A stretch of DNA of 64,000 bases from Streptococcus thoraltensis DSM 12221 (GTDB taxonomy: Bacteria; Bacillota; Bacilli; Lactobacillales; Streptococcaceae), in NCBI RefSeq assembly GCF_000380145.1, contig NZ_KB904620.1, forward strand, positions 96,508-160,507. Direction: 5' to 3'. The translations under genes and the position numbers were made by a program. Every line of letters starts with the position of its first letter. The first letter of the stretch is position 1. The notes under the pieces were generated by a model. It saw only the letters and a list, made by a program, of their open reading frames with translations. It was not told the origin of the DNA and did not search any database. Below are positions 28,499 to 38,548 of this stretch, in pieces.

Positions 28499-28545
28499 AC
28501 ACAAAATATAGTTATATGTTTTTGTTATACCCCAATATATTGTGT
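28499..28545 (-). promoter_or_regulatory. Paired NrdR boxes upstream of nrdH
   Basis: Two 16-bp sites, ACACAAAATATAGTTA (28499-28514) and CCCCAATATATTGTGT (28530-28545), resemble the NrdR consensus ACACwATATATwGTGT, with about 12 and 14 matching positions. Their starts are 31 bp apart, the usual NrdR spacing. They lie in the nrdH promoter region, so NrdR repression of nrdHEF is expected. Confidence 0.8.
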
Positions 28546-28719
28546 TTTGTTGAAAACAGGAAGAAAGCAGATGAAGACAGTATTCTTGCCAATATTTCCC
28601 TCAAAATGGATAAGGATTTCTTTTTATTGTCTCTTGAAAATGCCATACTATATTTTTAATTTGATAATGTAAGAAGACAGAAAGTAACCTGTAAATTTTT
28701 TCAATATAGATTATAAATC

Positions 28720-28748
28720 TTGAAAAAAAAAAAGCCTTATGTTATAAT
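28720..28748 (+). promoter_or_regulatory. ptsHI promoter
   Basis: TTGAAA (28720-28725), 17-bp spacer, TATAAT (28743-28748) with an upstream TG at -14. It lies about 60 bp before ptsH and is divergent from the nrd genes. Confidence 0.75.
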
Positions 28749-28811
28749 TAGAAATTGTAAGGGTTATCATGGATGACTCAAAAATTTAAAAGAGAAAAAA
28801 GGAGAACCATC

Positions 28812-29075
28812 ATGGCTTCTAAAGATTTTCACATTGTAGCAGAAACAGGTATTCACGCTCGTCCAGCAACTTTGCTTGTTCAAACAGCTAGCAAATTCGC
28901 TTCAGACATCACTCTTGACTACAAAGGTAAAGCAGTTAACCTTAAATCAATCATGGGTGTTATGAGTCTTGGAGTTGGTCAAGGTGCTGACGTTACAATC
29001 TCTGCGGAAGGTGCAGATGCTGATGACGCTCTTGCTGCGATCGAAGAAACAATGACAAAAGAAGGATTGGCATAA
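28812..29075 (+). CDS. ptsH: Phosphocarrier protein HPr
   Basis: An 87-residue PTS phosphocarrier. His15 (GIHARPAT) receives phosphate from enzyme I. Ser46 (NLKSIMGVM) is the regulatory HPr-kinase site used in carbon catabolite control. The start is ATG 28812 with GGAG seven bases upstream; an upstream in-frame extension from 28773 is rejected. It is followed by ptsI after four bases, so the two are co-transcribed. Confidence 0.99.
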
Positions 29076-29079
29076 TAAA

Positions 29080-30804
29080 ATGACAGAAATGCTTAAAGGA
29101 ATTGCAGCGTCTGATGGTGTTGCTGTTGCTAAAGCATACTTATTGGTTCAACCGGATTTGTCATTTGAAACTGTTTCAGTTTCAGATACAGATGCAGAAG
29201 AAGCTCGTCTGGATGCAGCTCTAGCGGCGTCTCAAGACGAGCTTTCTGTTATTCGTGAAAAAGCCGTAGGTACGCTTGGTGAAGAAGCAGCAGCCGTTTT
29301 TGATGCTCATTTAATGGTTCTTGCTGACCCAGAAATGATTGGTCAGATTAAAGAAACAATTCGTGCGAAACAAGTTAATGCAGAAGCTGGCTTGAAAGAA
29401 GTTACTGACATGTTCGTAACACTTTTTGAAGGTATGGAAGATAACCCATACATGCAAGAACGTGCGGCGGATATTCGTGACGTTGCAAAACGTGTCTTGG
29501 CTCACCTCCTTGGTGTGAAATTACCAAACCCTGCAACTATCAGTGAAGAGTCAATTGTTATCGCTCACGACTTGACACCGTCAGATACTGCTCAGCTTGA
29601 CAAAAATTTTGTTAAAGCTTTCGTAACTAATATCGGTGGACGTACAAGTCACTCAGCTATCATGGCTCGTACACTTGAAATTGGTGCGGTTTTGGGTACC
29701 AATAACGTGACAAGTCTGGTTAAAGATGGTGACATTTTAGCGGTTAATGGTATTACTGGTGATGTTATCATCAATCCTACTCAAGAGCAGATTGCAGAAT
29801 TTGTAGAAGCTGGTAAAGCCTACGCTGCACAAAAAGCTGAATGGGCACTTCTTAAAAATGCACAGACAGTGACAGCCGACGGTAAACACTTTGAGTTGGC
29901 GGCTAATATCGGTACTCCTAAAGATGTTGAAGGTGTTAACGATAATGGTTCAGAGGCTATCGGTCTTTACCGTACAGAGTTCTTGTATATGGATTCTCAA
30001 GATTTCCCTACAGAAGATGAGCAATATGAAGCATACAAGGCTGTACTTGAAGGCATGGACGGCAAACCAGTTGTGGTTCGTACTATGGACATTGGTGGTG
30101 ATAAGGAACTTCCTTATTTCGATCTCCCAAATGAAATGAACCCATTCCTTGGTTTCCGTGCGCTTCGTATCTCAATTTCTGAAACTGGTGATCAAATGTT
30201 CCGTACACAGATTCGTGCTCTTCTTCGCGCATCTGTACACGGTCAATTACGTATCATGTTCCCAATGGTTGCTCTACTTAAAGAATTCCGTGCAGCAAAA
30301 GCCATTTTCAATGAAGAAAAAGCTAACTTGCTCTCTGAAGGTGTAGCAGTGGCGGATGATATCCAAGTTGGTATCATGATTGAGATTCCAGCTGCAGCAA
30401 TGCTTGCTGACCAATTTGCTAAAGAAGTTGATTTCTTCTCAATTGGTACAAACGATCTTATCCAATACACAATGGCAGCAGACCGTATGAATGAACAAGT
30501 TTCATACCTCTACCAACCATATAACCCATCAATCCTTCGTTTGATTAACAATGTTATCAAAGCAGCTCATGCTGAAGGCAAATGGGCAGGTATGTGTGGT
30601 GAGATGGCTGGTGACCAAAAAGCTGTGCCACTCCTTGTCGGAATGGGGCTAGATGAGTTCTCAATGTCAGCAACATCAGTACTTCGTACACGTAGCTTGA
30701 TGAAGTCTCTTGATTCAGCAAAAATGGAAGAGTATGCAAACCGCGCTCTTACAGAATGTTCAACGGCTGAAGAAGTTCTTGAGCTTCAAAAAGAATATTT
30801 ATAA
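29080..30804 (+). CDS. ptsI: PTS enzyme I (phosphoenolpyruvate-protein phosphotransferase)
   Basis: 574 residues. It passes phosphate from phosphoenolpyruvate to HPr. The phospho-histidine is about His191 in [12 protein letters not shown]. The PEP-binding barrel has [28 protein letters not shown] and the C-terminal Cys region GMCGEMAGD. Length is the family norm. The ribosome site lies at the end of ptsH. A terminator follows. Confidence 0.99.
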   Translation: MTEMLKGIAASDGVAVAKAYLLVQPDLSFETVSVSDTDAEEARLDAALAASQDELSVIREKAVGTLGEEAAAVFDAHLMVLADPEMIGQIKETIRAKQVNAEAGLKEVTDMFVTLFEGMEDNPYMQERAADIRDVAKRVLAHLLGVKLPNPATISEESIVIAHDLTPSDTAQLDKNFVKAFVTNIGGRTSHSAIMARTLEIGAVLGTNNVTSLVKDGDILAVNGITGDVIINPTQEQIAEFVEAGKAYAAQKAEWALLKNAQTVTADGKHFELAANIGTPKDVEGVNDNGSEAIGLYRTEFLYMDSQDFPTEDEQYEAYKAVLEGMDGKPVVVRTMDIGGDKELPYFDLPNEMNPFLGFRALRISISETGDQMFRTQIRALLRASVHGQLRIMFPMVALLKEFRAAKAIFNEEKANLLSEGVAVADDIQVGIMIEIPAAAMLADQFAKEVDFFSIGTNDLIQYTMAADRMNEQVSYLYQPYNPSILRLINNVIKAAHAEGKWAGMCGEMAGDQKAVPLLVGMGLDEFSMSATSVLRTRSLMKSLDSAKMEEYANRALTECSTAEEVLELQKEYL

Positions 30805-30816
30805 AATAAGTAACTA

Positions 30817-30838
30817 AGAAGAGGGCAACCTCTTTTTA
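30817..30838 (+). terminator. ptsHI terminator
   Basis: AGAAGAGG-GCAA-CCTCTTTTTAG, 12 bases after the ptsI stop. Confidence 0.75.
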
Positions 30839-30957
30839 GTTTGTTTGAAGTATCAAATAAAAATACGAAAATTCTGACATTTTTTGTATTAAATAATTGA
30901 ATTCCCTAGATAAAGTGCTAGAATAGAAAACATACTAAGTGTAAAGGAGGCAAGGAA

Positions 30958-32385
30958 TTGTCTAAACAATATAAAAACCTTGTCAATGGAGAGTGGAAAC
31001 TTTCTGACAACGAAATTAAGATCTACGCTCCAGCAACTGGAGAAGAATTAGGTTCAGTCCCAGCTATGAGTCAAGAAGAGGTGGACTACGTGTATGAAAC
31101 AGCAAAAGCTGCGCAGCCAGCTTGGCGTGCACTTTCATACGTAGAACGTGCTGCTTACCTCCACAAAGTAGCTGATATTCTTGACCGTGATGCTGAGAAG
31201 ATTGGTGAAGTTCTGTCAAAAGAAATTGCTAAAGGTTACAAAGCAGCGGTTAGTGAAGTAACCCGTACTGCTGATATTATTCGTTATGCAGCTGAAGAAG
31301 GTGTTCGCATGCAGGGTGAAGTCCTTGAAGGCGGAAGCTTTGACGCAGCAAGCAAGAAAAAAATCGCTATGGTACGTCGCGAACCTCTTGGTTTAGTGCT
31401 TGCTATCTCACCCTTTAACTATCCTGTCAATTTGGCTGGATCGAAGATTGCTCCCGCTTTGATTTCAGGGAACGTTGTTGCCCTTAAACCACCTACGCAA
31501 GGTTCAATCTCTGGTCTTGTCTTGGCTGAAGTATTCGCTGAAGCTGGTATTCCAGCAGGTGTCTTTAGTACCATTACAGGTCGTGGATCAGTTATTGGTG
31601 ACTACATTGTAGAACACGAAGCTGTTAACTTTATCAACTTTACAGGCTCAACTCCAGTTGGTGAACGTATCGGTAAAATGGCCGGTATGCGACCAATCAT
31701 GCTTGAACTTGGTGGTAAAGACTCAGCTATTGTTCTTGAAGATGCTGACCTTGAAGTCGCTGCTAAAAATATCGTAGATGGTGCCTTTGGCTACTCAGGG
31801 CAACGTTGTACAGCGGTTAAACGTGTTCTTGTCATGGATAGTGTAGCTGATGAGTTAGTTGAAATGCTCCGTGAAAAGGTTCTTAAATTGACTGTCGGCA
31901 ATCCTGAAGATAATGCAGACATCACACCGCTTATCGACACTGCTGCAGCTGACTTCGTCGAAGGTCTTGTCAATGATGCCGTTGAAAAAGGGGCAGATGC
32001 CAAAACCGATATTCTTCGTGAAGGCAACCTCATTTATCCAATTCTTTTTGATAACGTTACAACTGATATGAAATTAGCTTGGGAAGAACCATTCGGTCCT
32101 GTCCTTCCAGTTATTCGTGTATCATCAGTTGAGGAAGCTATCGAAATTTCAAATAAATCTGAATACGGTCTTCAGGCTTCTGTCTTCACTAATGATTTTC
32201 CGCTTGCTTTCTCAATCGCAGAACAGCTTGAAGTTGGTACCGTTCATATCAATAACAAAACACAACGTGGTACAGATAACTTCCCATTCTTGGGAGCTAA
32301 AAAATCTGGTGCTGGTACACAAGGAGTTAAATACTCTATTGAAGCCATGACCACTGTTAAATCTGTCGTTTTCGACATTAAATAA
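30958..32385 (+). CDS. gapN: NADP-dependent non-phosphorylating glyceraldehyde-3-phosphate dehydrogenase
   Basis: A 475-residue aldehyde dehydrogenase that oxidises glyceraldehyde-3-phosphate to 3-phosphoglycerate, giving NADPH in streptococci. The catalytic nucleophile is Cys284 (SGQRCTAVK) and the general base is in MLELGGKDS. The cofactor loop has FTGSTPVGERIG. The start codon is TTG at 30958 with a very strong AAAGGAGG site seven bases upstream; no better start exists. It is monocistronic with a terminator at 32389-32423. Confidence 0.98.
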   Translation: MSKQYKNLVNGEWKLSDNEIKIYAPATGEELGSVPAMSQEEVDYVYETAKAAQPAWRALSYVERAAYLHKVADILDRDAEKIGEVLSKEIAKGYKAAVSEVTRTADIIRYAAEEGVRMQGEVLEGGSFDAASKKKIAMVRREPLGLVLAISPFNYPVNLAGSKIAPALISGNVVALKPPTQGSISGLVLAEVFAEAGIPAGVFSTITGRGSVIGDYIVEHEAVNFINFTGSTPVGERIGKMAGMRPIMLELGGKDSAIVLEDADLEVAAKNIVDGAFGYSGQRCTAVKRVLVMDSVADELVEMLREKVLKLTVGNPEDNADITPLIDTAAADFVEGLVNDAVEKGADAKTDILREGNLIYPILFDNVTTDMKLAWEEPFGPVLPVIRVSSVEEAIEISNKSEYGLQASVFTNDFPLAFSIAEQLEVGTVHINNKTQRGTDNFPFLGAKKSGAGTQGVKYSIEAMTTVKSVVFDIK

Positions 32386-32388
32386 TAT

Positions 32389-32423
32389 CAAAAAGTCGTT
32401 CTAATAATTAGAGCGACTTTTTG
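32389..32423 (+). terminator. gapN terminator
   Basis: CAAAAAGTCGTTCTA - ATAAT - TAGAGCGACTTTTTG, starting four bases after the stop codon. Confidence 0.9.
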
Positions 32424-32490
32424 AATTCTATTAAAAATTTCCTTGTCTTTTCAACTTCCTCTCTTTATAATGGAATAAAGGAGTTTTAAG

Positions 32491-33792
32491 ATGAAGAAAA
32501 TAGTGCTAGTAATTGGAATTGTTGCTGCCATGCTTTCTTTGGTGTGGTTTATTGGGAAGCCATTATATGTTAAGCAGCGACAGCAGAAAATCATGACCTT
32601 TGTTGAGGGTTTTCAAAAGAAAATCAATCGCGATATTCCTATCTCAAATGGTCATGAAGTATGGTCTGATAAAGATTCATGGATATATTTTAACACTGGT
32701 GGTGAGGGAAGCTATGTGCAGAAAACGTTAGAAGAATTCTTGCCAGAAAATAACCAAATGGGACAATATGAAAATCATGAAATTGATCGTCTCCATTTAC
32801 TCTATCCTAAAAAAGTAGAATCAGATCTAGAAAATGTTTCGGAATTACAATTAAAGGAATCGACTTACAAAATAGACGGGTTTGATATTAAAAAAGAAAA
32901 AAAGAAAAACTTAAAGTCAATCTATTTTAAAGACGAGGCTTATAAAGATCCGTTTACGCTAGACGACTTGATTAAAGATAAAAAAGCCTTTCGAAAAGTA
33001 ATCGAGGCTACAACTAATCAACGGTCATGGTCGCAAGATAAAAAAGCTAGTATTTTAAAAGCTTTTGAGGGAGATGATTGGTCAGAAATTCCATTTTCAT
33101 ATGAAGATGAGCAGTTATACTTAACAAAAGAGCTTAGTTTACCAATCAGTGGCTTTTTAGATTCTGTTCAGGGGAAATATCTTAAGGGTAAAGCTTTAGA
33201 AAGTTATCAGGCCTATCTAGCCGAAAAACGAAAAAATCTAAAAAAAGTTGCTCTGACTTTTGATGATGGTCCCAATCCAGCGACAACGCCAAAAGTTTTG
33301 GATATTTTACAACAATATGATGCGAAGGCCACCTTTTTCACACTTGGTCAAAAGATAGCAGGGCAGGAAGATTTATTGAAAAAAATGGTTGACCAAGGGA
33401 ACGAAATTGGCAATCACACCTGGTCTCACCCTAATCTGACAACTTTGTCAAGTGAGGGCATTAAACAGGAAATTAATGCTACAAATGAAGCTATTGAGAA
33501 AGCTATTAAGCAGAAACCAACTCTAATGCGCCCCCCATATGGTGCTACGAATACGGCTGTTCAGTCTGCCGCAGGGTTGAAAGAAATTATGTGGACAGTG
33601 GATACATTAGACTGGCAAAGTCACTCAACACCAGCTATCATGAAAAAAGTACAAGAGCAGTTAACACCTGGGGGGATTATTTTGATGCATGACATCCATC
33701 AAACTTCTGTAGATGCTTTGCCGTCAGTTTTAGAATACCTTAAATCGCAAGGTTATGAAGTTGTTACGGTTAGTGAATTGCATGGCTATTGA
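32491..33792 (+). CDS. pgdA: Polysaccharide deacetylase (peptidoglycan GlcNAc deacetylase type)
   Basis: 433 residues with an N-terminal membrane anchor (about 4-24), an extracellular region of unknown fold (about 30-245) and a C-terminal NodB domain. Catalytic motifs are TFDDGP (Asp258 as base, Asp259 as metal ligand), the metal-binding His309 and His313 in GNHTWSHPNL, RPPYGA, DTLDWQ, and ILMHDIH. Such enzymes remove acetyl groups from peptidoglycan GlcNAc and can raise lysozyme resistance. AAGGAG precedes the ATG and a TATAAT box lies just upstream. The pgdA assignment is by family and architecture; a related deacetylase role is possible. Confidence 0.88.
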   Translation: MKKIVLVIGIVAAMLSLVWFIGKPLYVKQRQQKIMTFVEGFQKKINRDIPISNGHEVWSDKDSWIYFNTGGEGSYVQKTLEEFLPENNQMGQYENHEIDRLHLLYPKKVESDLENVSELQLKESTYKIDGFDIKKEKKKNLKSIYFKDEAYKDPFTLDDLIKDKKAFRKVIEATTNQRSWSQDKKASILKAFEGDDWSEIPFSYEDEQLYLTKELSLPISGFLDSVQGKYLKGKALESYQAYLAEKRKNLKKVALTFDDGPNPATTPKVLDILQQYDAKATFFTLGQKIAGQEDLLKKMVDQGNEIGNHTWSHPNLTTLSSEGIKQEINATNEAIEKAIKQKPTLMRPPYGATNTAVQSAAGLKEIMWTVDTLDWQSHSTPAIMKKVQEQLTPGGIILMHDIHQTSVDALPSVLEYLKSQGYEVVTVSELHGY

Positions 33793-33802
33793 TTATTGGA
33801 AA

Positions 33803-33929
33803 TATAGTCAAATGAATTAACTTTCAGAACAAGGAACAGAAAAGACGCAGAACAATACTTGATTTTCATTGAGTATGAGTAGGGCAAGTCGAAAGTGACC
33901 ATGTATCAAAGGTAATTCAAAAGACTATA
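33803..33929 (-). repeat. Element A with a collapsed element B
   Basis: Inverted copy with both ends intact (TATAGTCAAATGAATTAAC ... AAAAGACTATA). Inside, only the left tip of element B remains (TACTCAATGAAAATCAAG read on the minus strand). It is an internal deletion derivative. Confidence 0.8.
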
Positions 33930-33933
33930 ATCT

Positions 33934-33974
33934 AAAAATAGCAGTTAGGCGTAAAACCTAGCTGCTATTTTTTT
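33934..33974. terminator. Bidirectional terminator
   Basis: AAAAATAGCAG ... CTGCTATTTTTTT with a GTTAGG/CCTAGC inner stem. The stop codon of the helicase gene on the minus strand lies inside the right arm. Confidence 0.85.
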
Positions 33975-35050
33975 AATGTTAGAGATTGGTGCTTGAGTTG
34001 CAATTCTTGGACGCAAGCCATTTTTTTGAGTTTCTTTAAATCTTCTTTGTGGGTAACAAGTGAGATAACTTGTCCTTTTTTGCCCATGCGTCCAGTACGT
34101 CCAGCTCTGTGGGTGTATATTTCACGATCACGAGGAATATCGAAATTAATCACAGTTTCAAGGTTATCAATATCAATACCTCTGGCTACAAGATCAGTAG
34201 CAAGCAATAGACTAAGTTCGTGACTTTTGAATTTCTCCAAAATTACCTTTCGCATTTTAACATTGACATCGCTTGCGAGGGACACTGCAGAAGTCCCGTT
34301 AAATTGGAGACGCTCTTCAACAGCTCCTAAATCAGATAAATTGTTGAAAAAAGCAAGCCCTCGGAAATCTGGGATATTGCTTAGCCTACGTAGGAGGTCT
34401 AAGCGATCGCGTTTCTCAACGCGGATGTAATAATGCTCAATCGAGGTGTTTTCTTGTTTAGATAGGTCAATAACTTTAGTGTTTTCAGCGAGGCTATCGT
34501 TGCTTATTTTTTGCGTTGCTGAGAGATAAACCATCTGATGGTCGCGTGGAACGTGATTGCTGATTTTGGTGACAAATTGAATTTGCGAATCACTCAAAAG
34601 TTCATCATATTCATCCAGAACAATGGTATTGACGTTCATCATTTTAATTTTTTTAAGTTTAATCAATTCAAAGACACGACCAGGTGTTCCAATGATAATC
34701 TCGGGTCCTTTTTTAAGACGTTCAATCTGCCTTTTCTGACTAGATCCTGAAAGGAGCAGTTGCGGTGTTAATCCGATAGGTTCAGCCCACGTTTTAGCAA
34801 CGTCAAATAACTGACCAGCCAATTCACTATTTGGAGCGAGGATAAGCAATTGTTGTGCTTTCTTAGGGATTAATTTCAACAGAAGAGGCCACATGTAGGC
34901 TAAGGTTTTACCAGTACCTGTTGGGCTAATGCCTAGAATATTTTCACCAGCAGATAATGGTGTAAATAATTCATTTTGGATGGGGGTTGTTTCAATAAAT
35001 CCAAGACTAGCAAGTTTGTCTTGCCACTCGTTAGGAAGTTGTTCAATCAT
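33965..35050 (-). CDS. DEAD-box RNA helicase
   Basis: 361 residues, a minimal helicase core. The Q-motif region is FIETTPIQNELF, motif I is SPTGTGKT, motif Ib includes TPGRVFE, motif II is DEYD in place of DEAD, motif III is LSATQ, motif V includes TDLVARGID, and motif VI is HRAGRTGRMG. There is no C-terminal RNA-binding extension. It is likely to act in rRNA or mRNA metabolism, as with the shorter CshB/YfmL-type helicases. Which one it corresponds to cannot be decided here. AAAGGAA precedes the ATG. Confidence 0.92.
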   Translation of the reverse strand: MIEQLPNEWQDKLASLGFIETTPIQNELFTPLSAGENILGISPTGTGKTLAYMWPLLLKLIPKKAQQLLILAPNSELAGQLFDVAKTWAEPIGLTPQLLLSGSSQKRQIERLKKGPEIIIGTPGRVFELIKLKKIKMMNVNTIVLDEYDELLSDSQIQFVTKISNHVPRDHQMVYLSATQKISNDSLAENTKVIDLSKQENTSIEHYYIRVEKRDRLDLLRRLSNIPDFRGLAFFNNLSDLGAVEERLQFNGTSAVSLASDVNVKMRKVILEKFKSHELSLLLATDLVARGIDIDNLETVINFDIPRDREIYTHRAGRTGRMGKKGQVISLVTHKEDLKKLKKMACVQELQLKHQSLTLKK

Positions 35051-35143
35051 GGAAGGTTCCTTTATTTTTCTGTAGATTTGCTTTATATTATAGCATGTTT
35101 TGTGATATAATAGCTAACAATGTTGAGAAAAATGGAGCGAAAA

Positions 35144-35773
35144 ATGCGTAAAAAACCTATTATTATTGGCGTTACTGGTGGGTCTGGTGGTGGAAAAACC
35201 AGTGTTTCTCGAGCAATTTTAGCTAATTTTACAGATGAAAAAATTGCCATGATTGAACATGATTCTTACTACAAGGATCAGGCTCATTTAACCTTTGATG
35301 AGCGTGTAAAGACCAATTATGACCATCCGCTTGCTTTTGATACCGATTTGATGATTGAGCAGTTGAATGAACTCATCGAAGGCCGCCCTGTGGATATTCC
35401 TGTTTACGATTATACTCAACATACTCGTAGCAGCAAGACCTATCGTCAAGAACCGCAAGATGTTTTTATTGTGGAAGGGATTCTTGTTTTAGAAGATAAG
35501 CGGTTGAGAGATTTGATGGACATCAAGTTATTCGTGGATACCGATGATGATATTCGCATTATCCGCCGTATCAAGCGTGATATGGAGGAACGTGGCCGTA
35601 GTTTGGATAGTATCATCGATCAGTACACTGGTGTTGTTAAGCCAATGTACCATCAATTTATTGAGCCGACCAAACGTTATGCTGATATTGTCATTCCAGA
35701 AGGTGTTTCAAACACTGTTGCGCTTGATTTGATTAATACCAAGGTAGCTAGTATTTTAAGTGATGCTCATTAA
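35144..35773 (+). CDS. udk: Uridine kinase
   Basis: A 209-residue pyrimidine-salvage kinase that phosphorylates uridine and cytidine. The P-loop is [12 protein letters not shown] (about 9-20), followed by [26 protein letters not shown] and [12 protein letters not shown]. The start is ATG 35144 with GGAG six bases upstream, not ATG 35120, which lies only eight bases after a TATAAT box (35106-35111). Confidence 0.97.
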   Translation: MRKKPIIIGVTGGSGGGKTSVSRAILANFTDEKIAMIEHDSYYKDQAHLTFDERVKTNYDHPLAFDTDLMIEQLNELIEGRPVDIPVYDYTQHTRSSKTYRQEPQDVFIVEGILVLEDKRLRDLMDIKLFVDTDDDIRIIRRIKRDMEERGRSLDSIIDQYTGVVKPMYHQFIEPTKRYADIVIPEGVSNTVALDLINTKVASILSDAH

Positions 35774-35802
35774 TTGAAAGAGATTACCAATAGTAAGCAA
35801 TA

Positions 35803-35841
35803 AAATCGGTGGATTATCTAACAGTAGTTCACTGATTTTTT
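35803..35841 (+). terminator. Possible terminator after udk
   Basis: AAAATCGGTG ... CACTGATTTTTT with a loop of about 17 bases. The long loop makes it weak. Confidence 0.45.
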
Positions 35842-35855
35842 AGTGGGGAGAAAAG

Positions 35856-36131
35856 ATGCTAATAATAATAATGGTTATCTTGCTGATTTGGAATTTTTTT
35901 GTTTTTTTAGCTTATGGCTACGATAAGCGTCAGGCAATCAAGGGAAATTGGCGAGTAACTGAGCGATTTTTACTGACCGTCACATTACTATTTGGCGGTC
36001 TGGGTGCTTTACTTGGTGCAAAAGTATTTCATCATAAAACACAAAAATGGTATTTTATATGGACATGGTGGTTGGGGATATTACTGACGCTTAGTCTATT
36101 TTGCCTTTATTTTTATACGACAAGTTTGTGA
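35856..36131 (+). CDS. DUF1294-family small membrane protein
   Basis: 91 residues with three hydrophobic segments (about 2-19, 39-56 and 68-88). The DUF1294 signature [21 protein letters not shown] lies between the first two. The family has no established function. GGGGAGAAAAG precedes the ATG. Confidence 0.85.
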   Translation: MLIIIMVILLIWNFFVFLAYGYDKRQAIKGNWRVTERFLLTVTLLFGGLGALLGAKVFHHKTQKWYFIWTWWLGILLTLSLFCLYFYTTSL

Positions 36132-36191
36132 TTTCGCCCTGAAACTTATATCTTTAAAGTTAGGGGAGAATATCAAGATAAATTCTAAATA

Positions 36192-36208
36192 TGATATAAT
36201 AATGACTA
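36192..36208 (+). promoter_or_regulatory. Extended -10 promoter for a leaderless GAF gene
   Basis: TG-A-TATAAT (-10 at 36195-36200), seven bases, then ATG 36208 with no ribosome site nearby. An in-frame ATG at 36202 lies only one base after the -10 and cannot be in the transcript if this box is used. Confidence 0.65.
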
Positions 36209-36705
36209 TGGATAAAAGTACAAAAAAAGATAATTACGAGATTCTTTTAGCCCAAGCTCAAGGGCTATTTGCGAATGAAACCAATGCTTTAGCTAATCTT
36301 TCCAATGCTTCAGCAATGATTAGAACGACACTACCTAACACTGTTTTTTCAGGTTTTTACCTTTTTGATGGTCAGGAGTTGATTTTGGGACCTTTTCAAG
36401 GAAATGTTTCCTGTGTCCATATCGCACTTGGTAAGGGCGTTTGTGGTGAATCAGCAGAGAAGAATGAAACGCTTATTGTTGAAGATGTCACAAAGCATGC
36501 TAATTATATTTCTTGTGATTCTGCAGCTATGAGTGAGATTGTTGTGCCTATGGTGAAAGAAGGCAAATTGGTGGGTGTTCTTGATTTGGATTCTAGTGTC
36601 GTTGGCGATTATGATGCGCTTGATCAAGAATACTTGGAAAAATTTGTCGCTATTTTGCTTGAAAAAACACGTTTTAATTTCCAAATGTTTGGAGTAGAGG
36701 ATTAA
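36208..36705 (+). CDS. GAF-domain free methionine-(R)-sulfoxide reductase
   Basis: A 165-residue single GAF domain of the fRMsr (MsrC) family, which reduces free methionine-R-sulfoxide. The three family cysteines are visible in [18 protein letters not shown] and YISCDSAAM. The C-terminal block VLDLDSS is typical. The stop codon overlaps the dnaX start by one base (TAATG), so dnaX translation is coupled to it. The start is placed at ATG 36208, at the predicted +1 of an extended -10 promoter. Confidence 0.9.
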   Translation: MDKSTKKDNYEILLAQAQGLFANETNALANLSNASAMIRTTLPNTVFSGFYLFDGQELILGPFQGNVSCVHIALGKGVCGESAEKNETLIVEDVTKHANYISCDSAAMSEIVVPMVKEGKLVGVLDLDSSVVGDYDALDQEYLEKFVAILLEKTRFNFQMFGVED

Positions 36706-38372
36706 TGTATCAAGCCCTTTATCGCAAATACCGTAGCCAACGCTTTGATGATATGGTTGGGCAGACGGTCATTTCGACAACTTTAAAAAAAGCTGTTGCT
36801 TCGGGTAAAATTAGCCATGCCTATCTGTTTTCTGGTCCACGTGGAACTGGAAAAACCAGTGCAGCCAAAATTTTTGCCAAAGCCATGAACTGCCCCAATC
36901 AGGTTGATGGAGAGCCATGTAACCAGTGCGATATTTGTCGTGATATTACCAAGGGTAGTCTCGACGATGTCATCGAAATTGATGCAGCTTCAAATAATGG
37001 TGTTGATGAAATCCGTGACATTCGTGACAAATCAACTTACGCATCAAGTCGAGCAACCTACAAGGTTTACATCATTGATGAGGTTCACATGCTATCCACA
37101 GGCGCCTTCAATGCCCTGTTAAAAACTTTAGAAGAACCAACAGAAAATGTGGTTTTTATCTTGGCAACAACGGAACTGCACAAAATTCCAGCGACTATCT
37201 TATCACGCGTACAGCGCTTTGAATTTAAAGCCATCAAGTTGGCTGATATTTATCAGCATATGGCTTTTGTTTTAGAAAAAGAGTCCGTTCCCTATGATAA
37301 AGATGCTTTGACCCTTATTGCTCGTAGAGCTGAGGGAGGAATGCGGGACGCTTTGTCGATTTTAGATCAGGCTCTATCTTTATCGACTGACCAAGGTGTT
37401 TCTCGGGAAATCGCTGAAGAAATCACAGGCTCAATCAGTCTAGCCAGTTTGGATGCCTATGTTGAAAGTTTGATGATTAGCGACACAGCTGCAGCATTAA
37501 ACCATTTGGAAATTATTTTTGACCAAGGCAAAAGCATGAGTCGTTTCGTGACAGATTTGTTGCAATATTTGAGAGATCTTTTGATTGTCCAATCAGGTGG
37601 TGAAAATACGCATACGAGTCCTGTTTTTGAAGCTAATTTAGCTTTGGAAGCACAAACTATTTTTGACATGATTGATGCTGTGACAGACGGTTTGCAACAA
37701 ATCAAGCAGGGAACCCACCCCAAAATTTACGCTGAAATGTTAACCATTCGTTTATCTGAAAAAGTTGCCAAAGGAACTCAAAAAACCAATTTACCAGATG
37801 ATGTTTGGCAGCAATTTCAGGAAATGAAAAATGAAATTGCACAGCTAAAAGAAGCCTTGGCTGAAAAAGCAAATCAGCCAGTCATGGTTTCTGAGACTAG
37901 ACCAGTTAAACGCATGACACGCTTCAAAGTGGATCGTGACAAAATCATGACCATTATGCAGGAAACAGTTGAGGATTCTGAAAAATCGCGCCAGTATTTA
38001 GAAGCTTTGAAAACATCTTGGAACGAGATTTTAGATTCCATTACACCGCAGAATCGTGCCTTATTACTGGGTTCTGAGCCAGTTTTGGCTAACAGTGAAA
38101 ATGCCATCTTAGCTTTTGATGCGGCCTTCAACGCAGAACAAGTCATGAAACGCACTGATTTAAATGATATTTTTGGAAATATCATGAGTAAAGCAGCCGG
38201 CTTTTCTCCCAATATTATGGCTGTTCCAAAATCAGATTTCAACAGTATCCGAACAGAATTCGCCAAACGAATGAAGTCTGCTAAAGAAACAAATGAGACC
38301 GAGGAGCCGCAAACGACTATTCCAGAAGCATTTAGCTTTTTATCAGACAAAATTTCGACAGTAGAAGATTAA
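36705..38372 (+). CDS. dnaX: DNA polymerase III gamma/tau subunit
   Basis: A 555-residue clamp-loader ATPase. The Walker A is GPRGTGKTS (Lys50), a zinc module has four cysteines (about 64-79, CPNQ ... CNQC ... C), Walker B is YIIDEVHML, and the sensor 1 and SRVQRF (arginine finger) motifs follow. The C-terminal region (about 370-555) is the tau-type extension. I saw no obvious slippery heptamer-plus-structure that would give a programmed gamma form. It is coupled to the upstream fRMsr gene. No terminator is apparent directly after it. Confidence 0.97.
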   Translation: MYQALYRKYRSQRFDDMVGQTVISTTLKKAVASGKISHAYLFSGPRGTGKTSAAKIFAKAMNCPNQVDGEPCNQCDICRDITKGSLDDVIEIDAASNNGVDEIRDIRDKSTYASSRATYKVYIIDEVHMLSTGAFNALLKTLEEPTENVVFILATTELHKIPATILSRVQRFEFKAIKLADIYQHMAFVLEKESVPYDKDALTLIARRAEGGMRDALSILDQALSLSTDQGVSREIAEEITGSISLASLDAYVESLMISDTAAALNHLEIIFDQGKSMSRFVTDLLQYLRDLLIVQSGGENTHTSPVFEANLALEAQTIFDMIDAVTDGLQQIKQGTHPKIYAEMLTIRLSEKVAKGTQKTNLPDDVWQQFQEMKNEIAQLKEALAEKANQPVMVSETRPVKRMTRFKVDRDKIMTIMQETVEDSEKSRQYLEALKTSWNEILDSITPQNRALLLGSEPVLANSENAILAFDAAFNAEQVMKRTDLNDIFGNIMSKAAGFSPNIMAVPKSDFNSIRTEFAKRMKSAKETNETEEPQTTIPEAFSFLSDKISTVED

Positions 38373-38548
38373 GATGCAACATCGTTTTTCAAACTAAGTT
38401 CTCAATTAAAATTAGATCTAAAAATCTATACCATTAATAAGATTTAGTTATATATCAACTGTTTAGGTTGAAACAAAAGCTCATTTTGGGCAATTTTCTT
38501 CAACCGTTTTAGCTTCCTTAGGGAAAGAAAAACTCTCAGAAATCTCGC

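Noticed and set aside
37874..38350. 158-codon minus-strand frame inside dnaX
   Set aside because: It lies wholly within the well-supported tau-type extension of dnaX; composition follows the sense frame and there is no start signal.
36705..38372. Programmed frameshift in dnaX to make a short gamma subunit
   Set aside because: A-runs are present near 37745-37790, but none forms a convincing slippery heptamer with a downstream structure.
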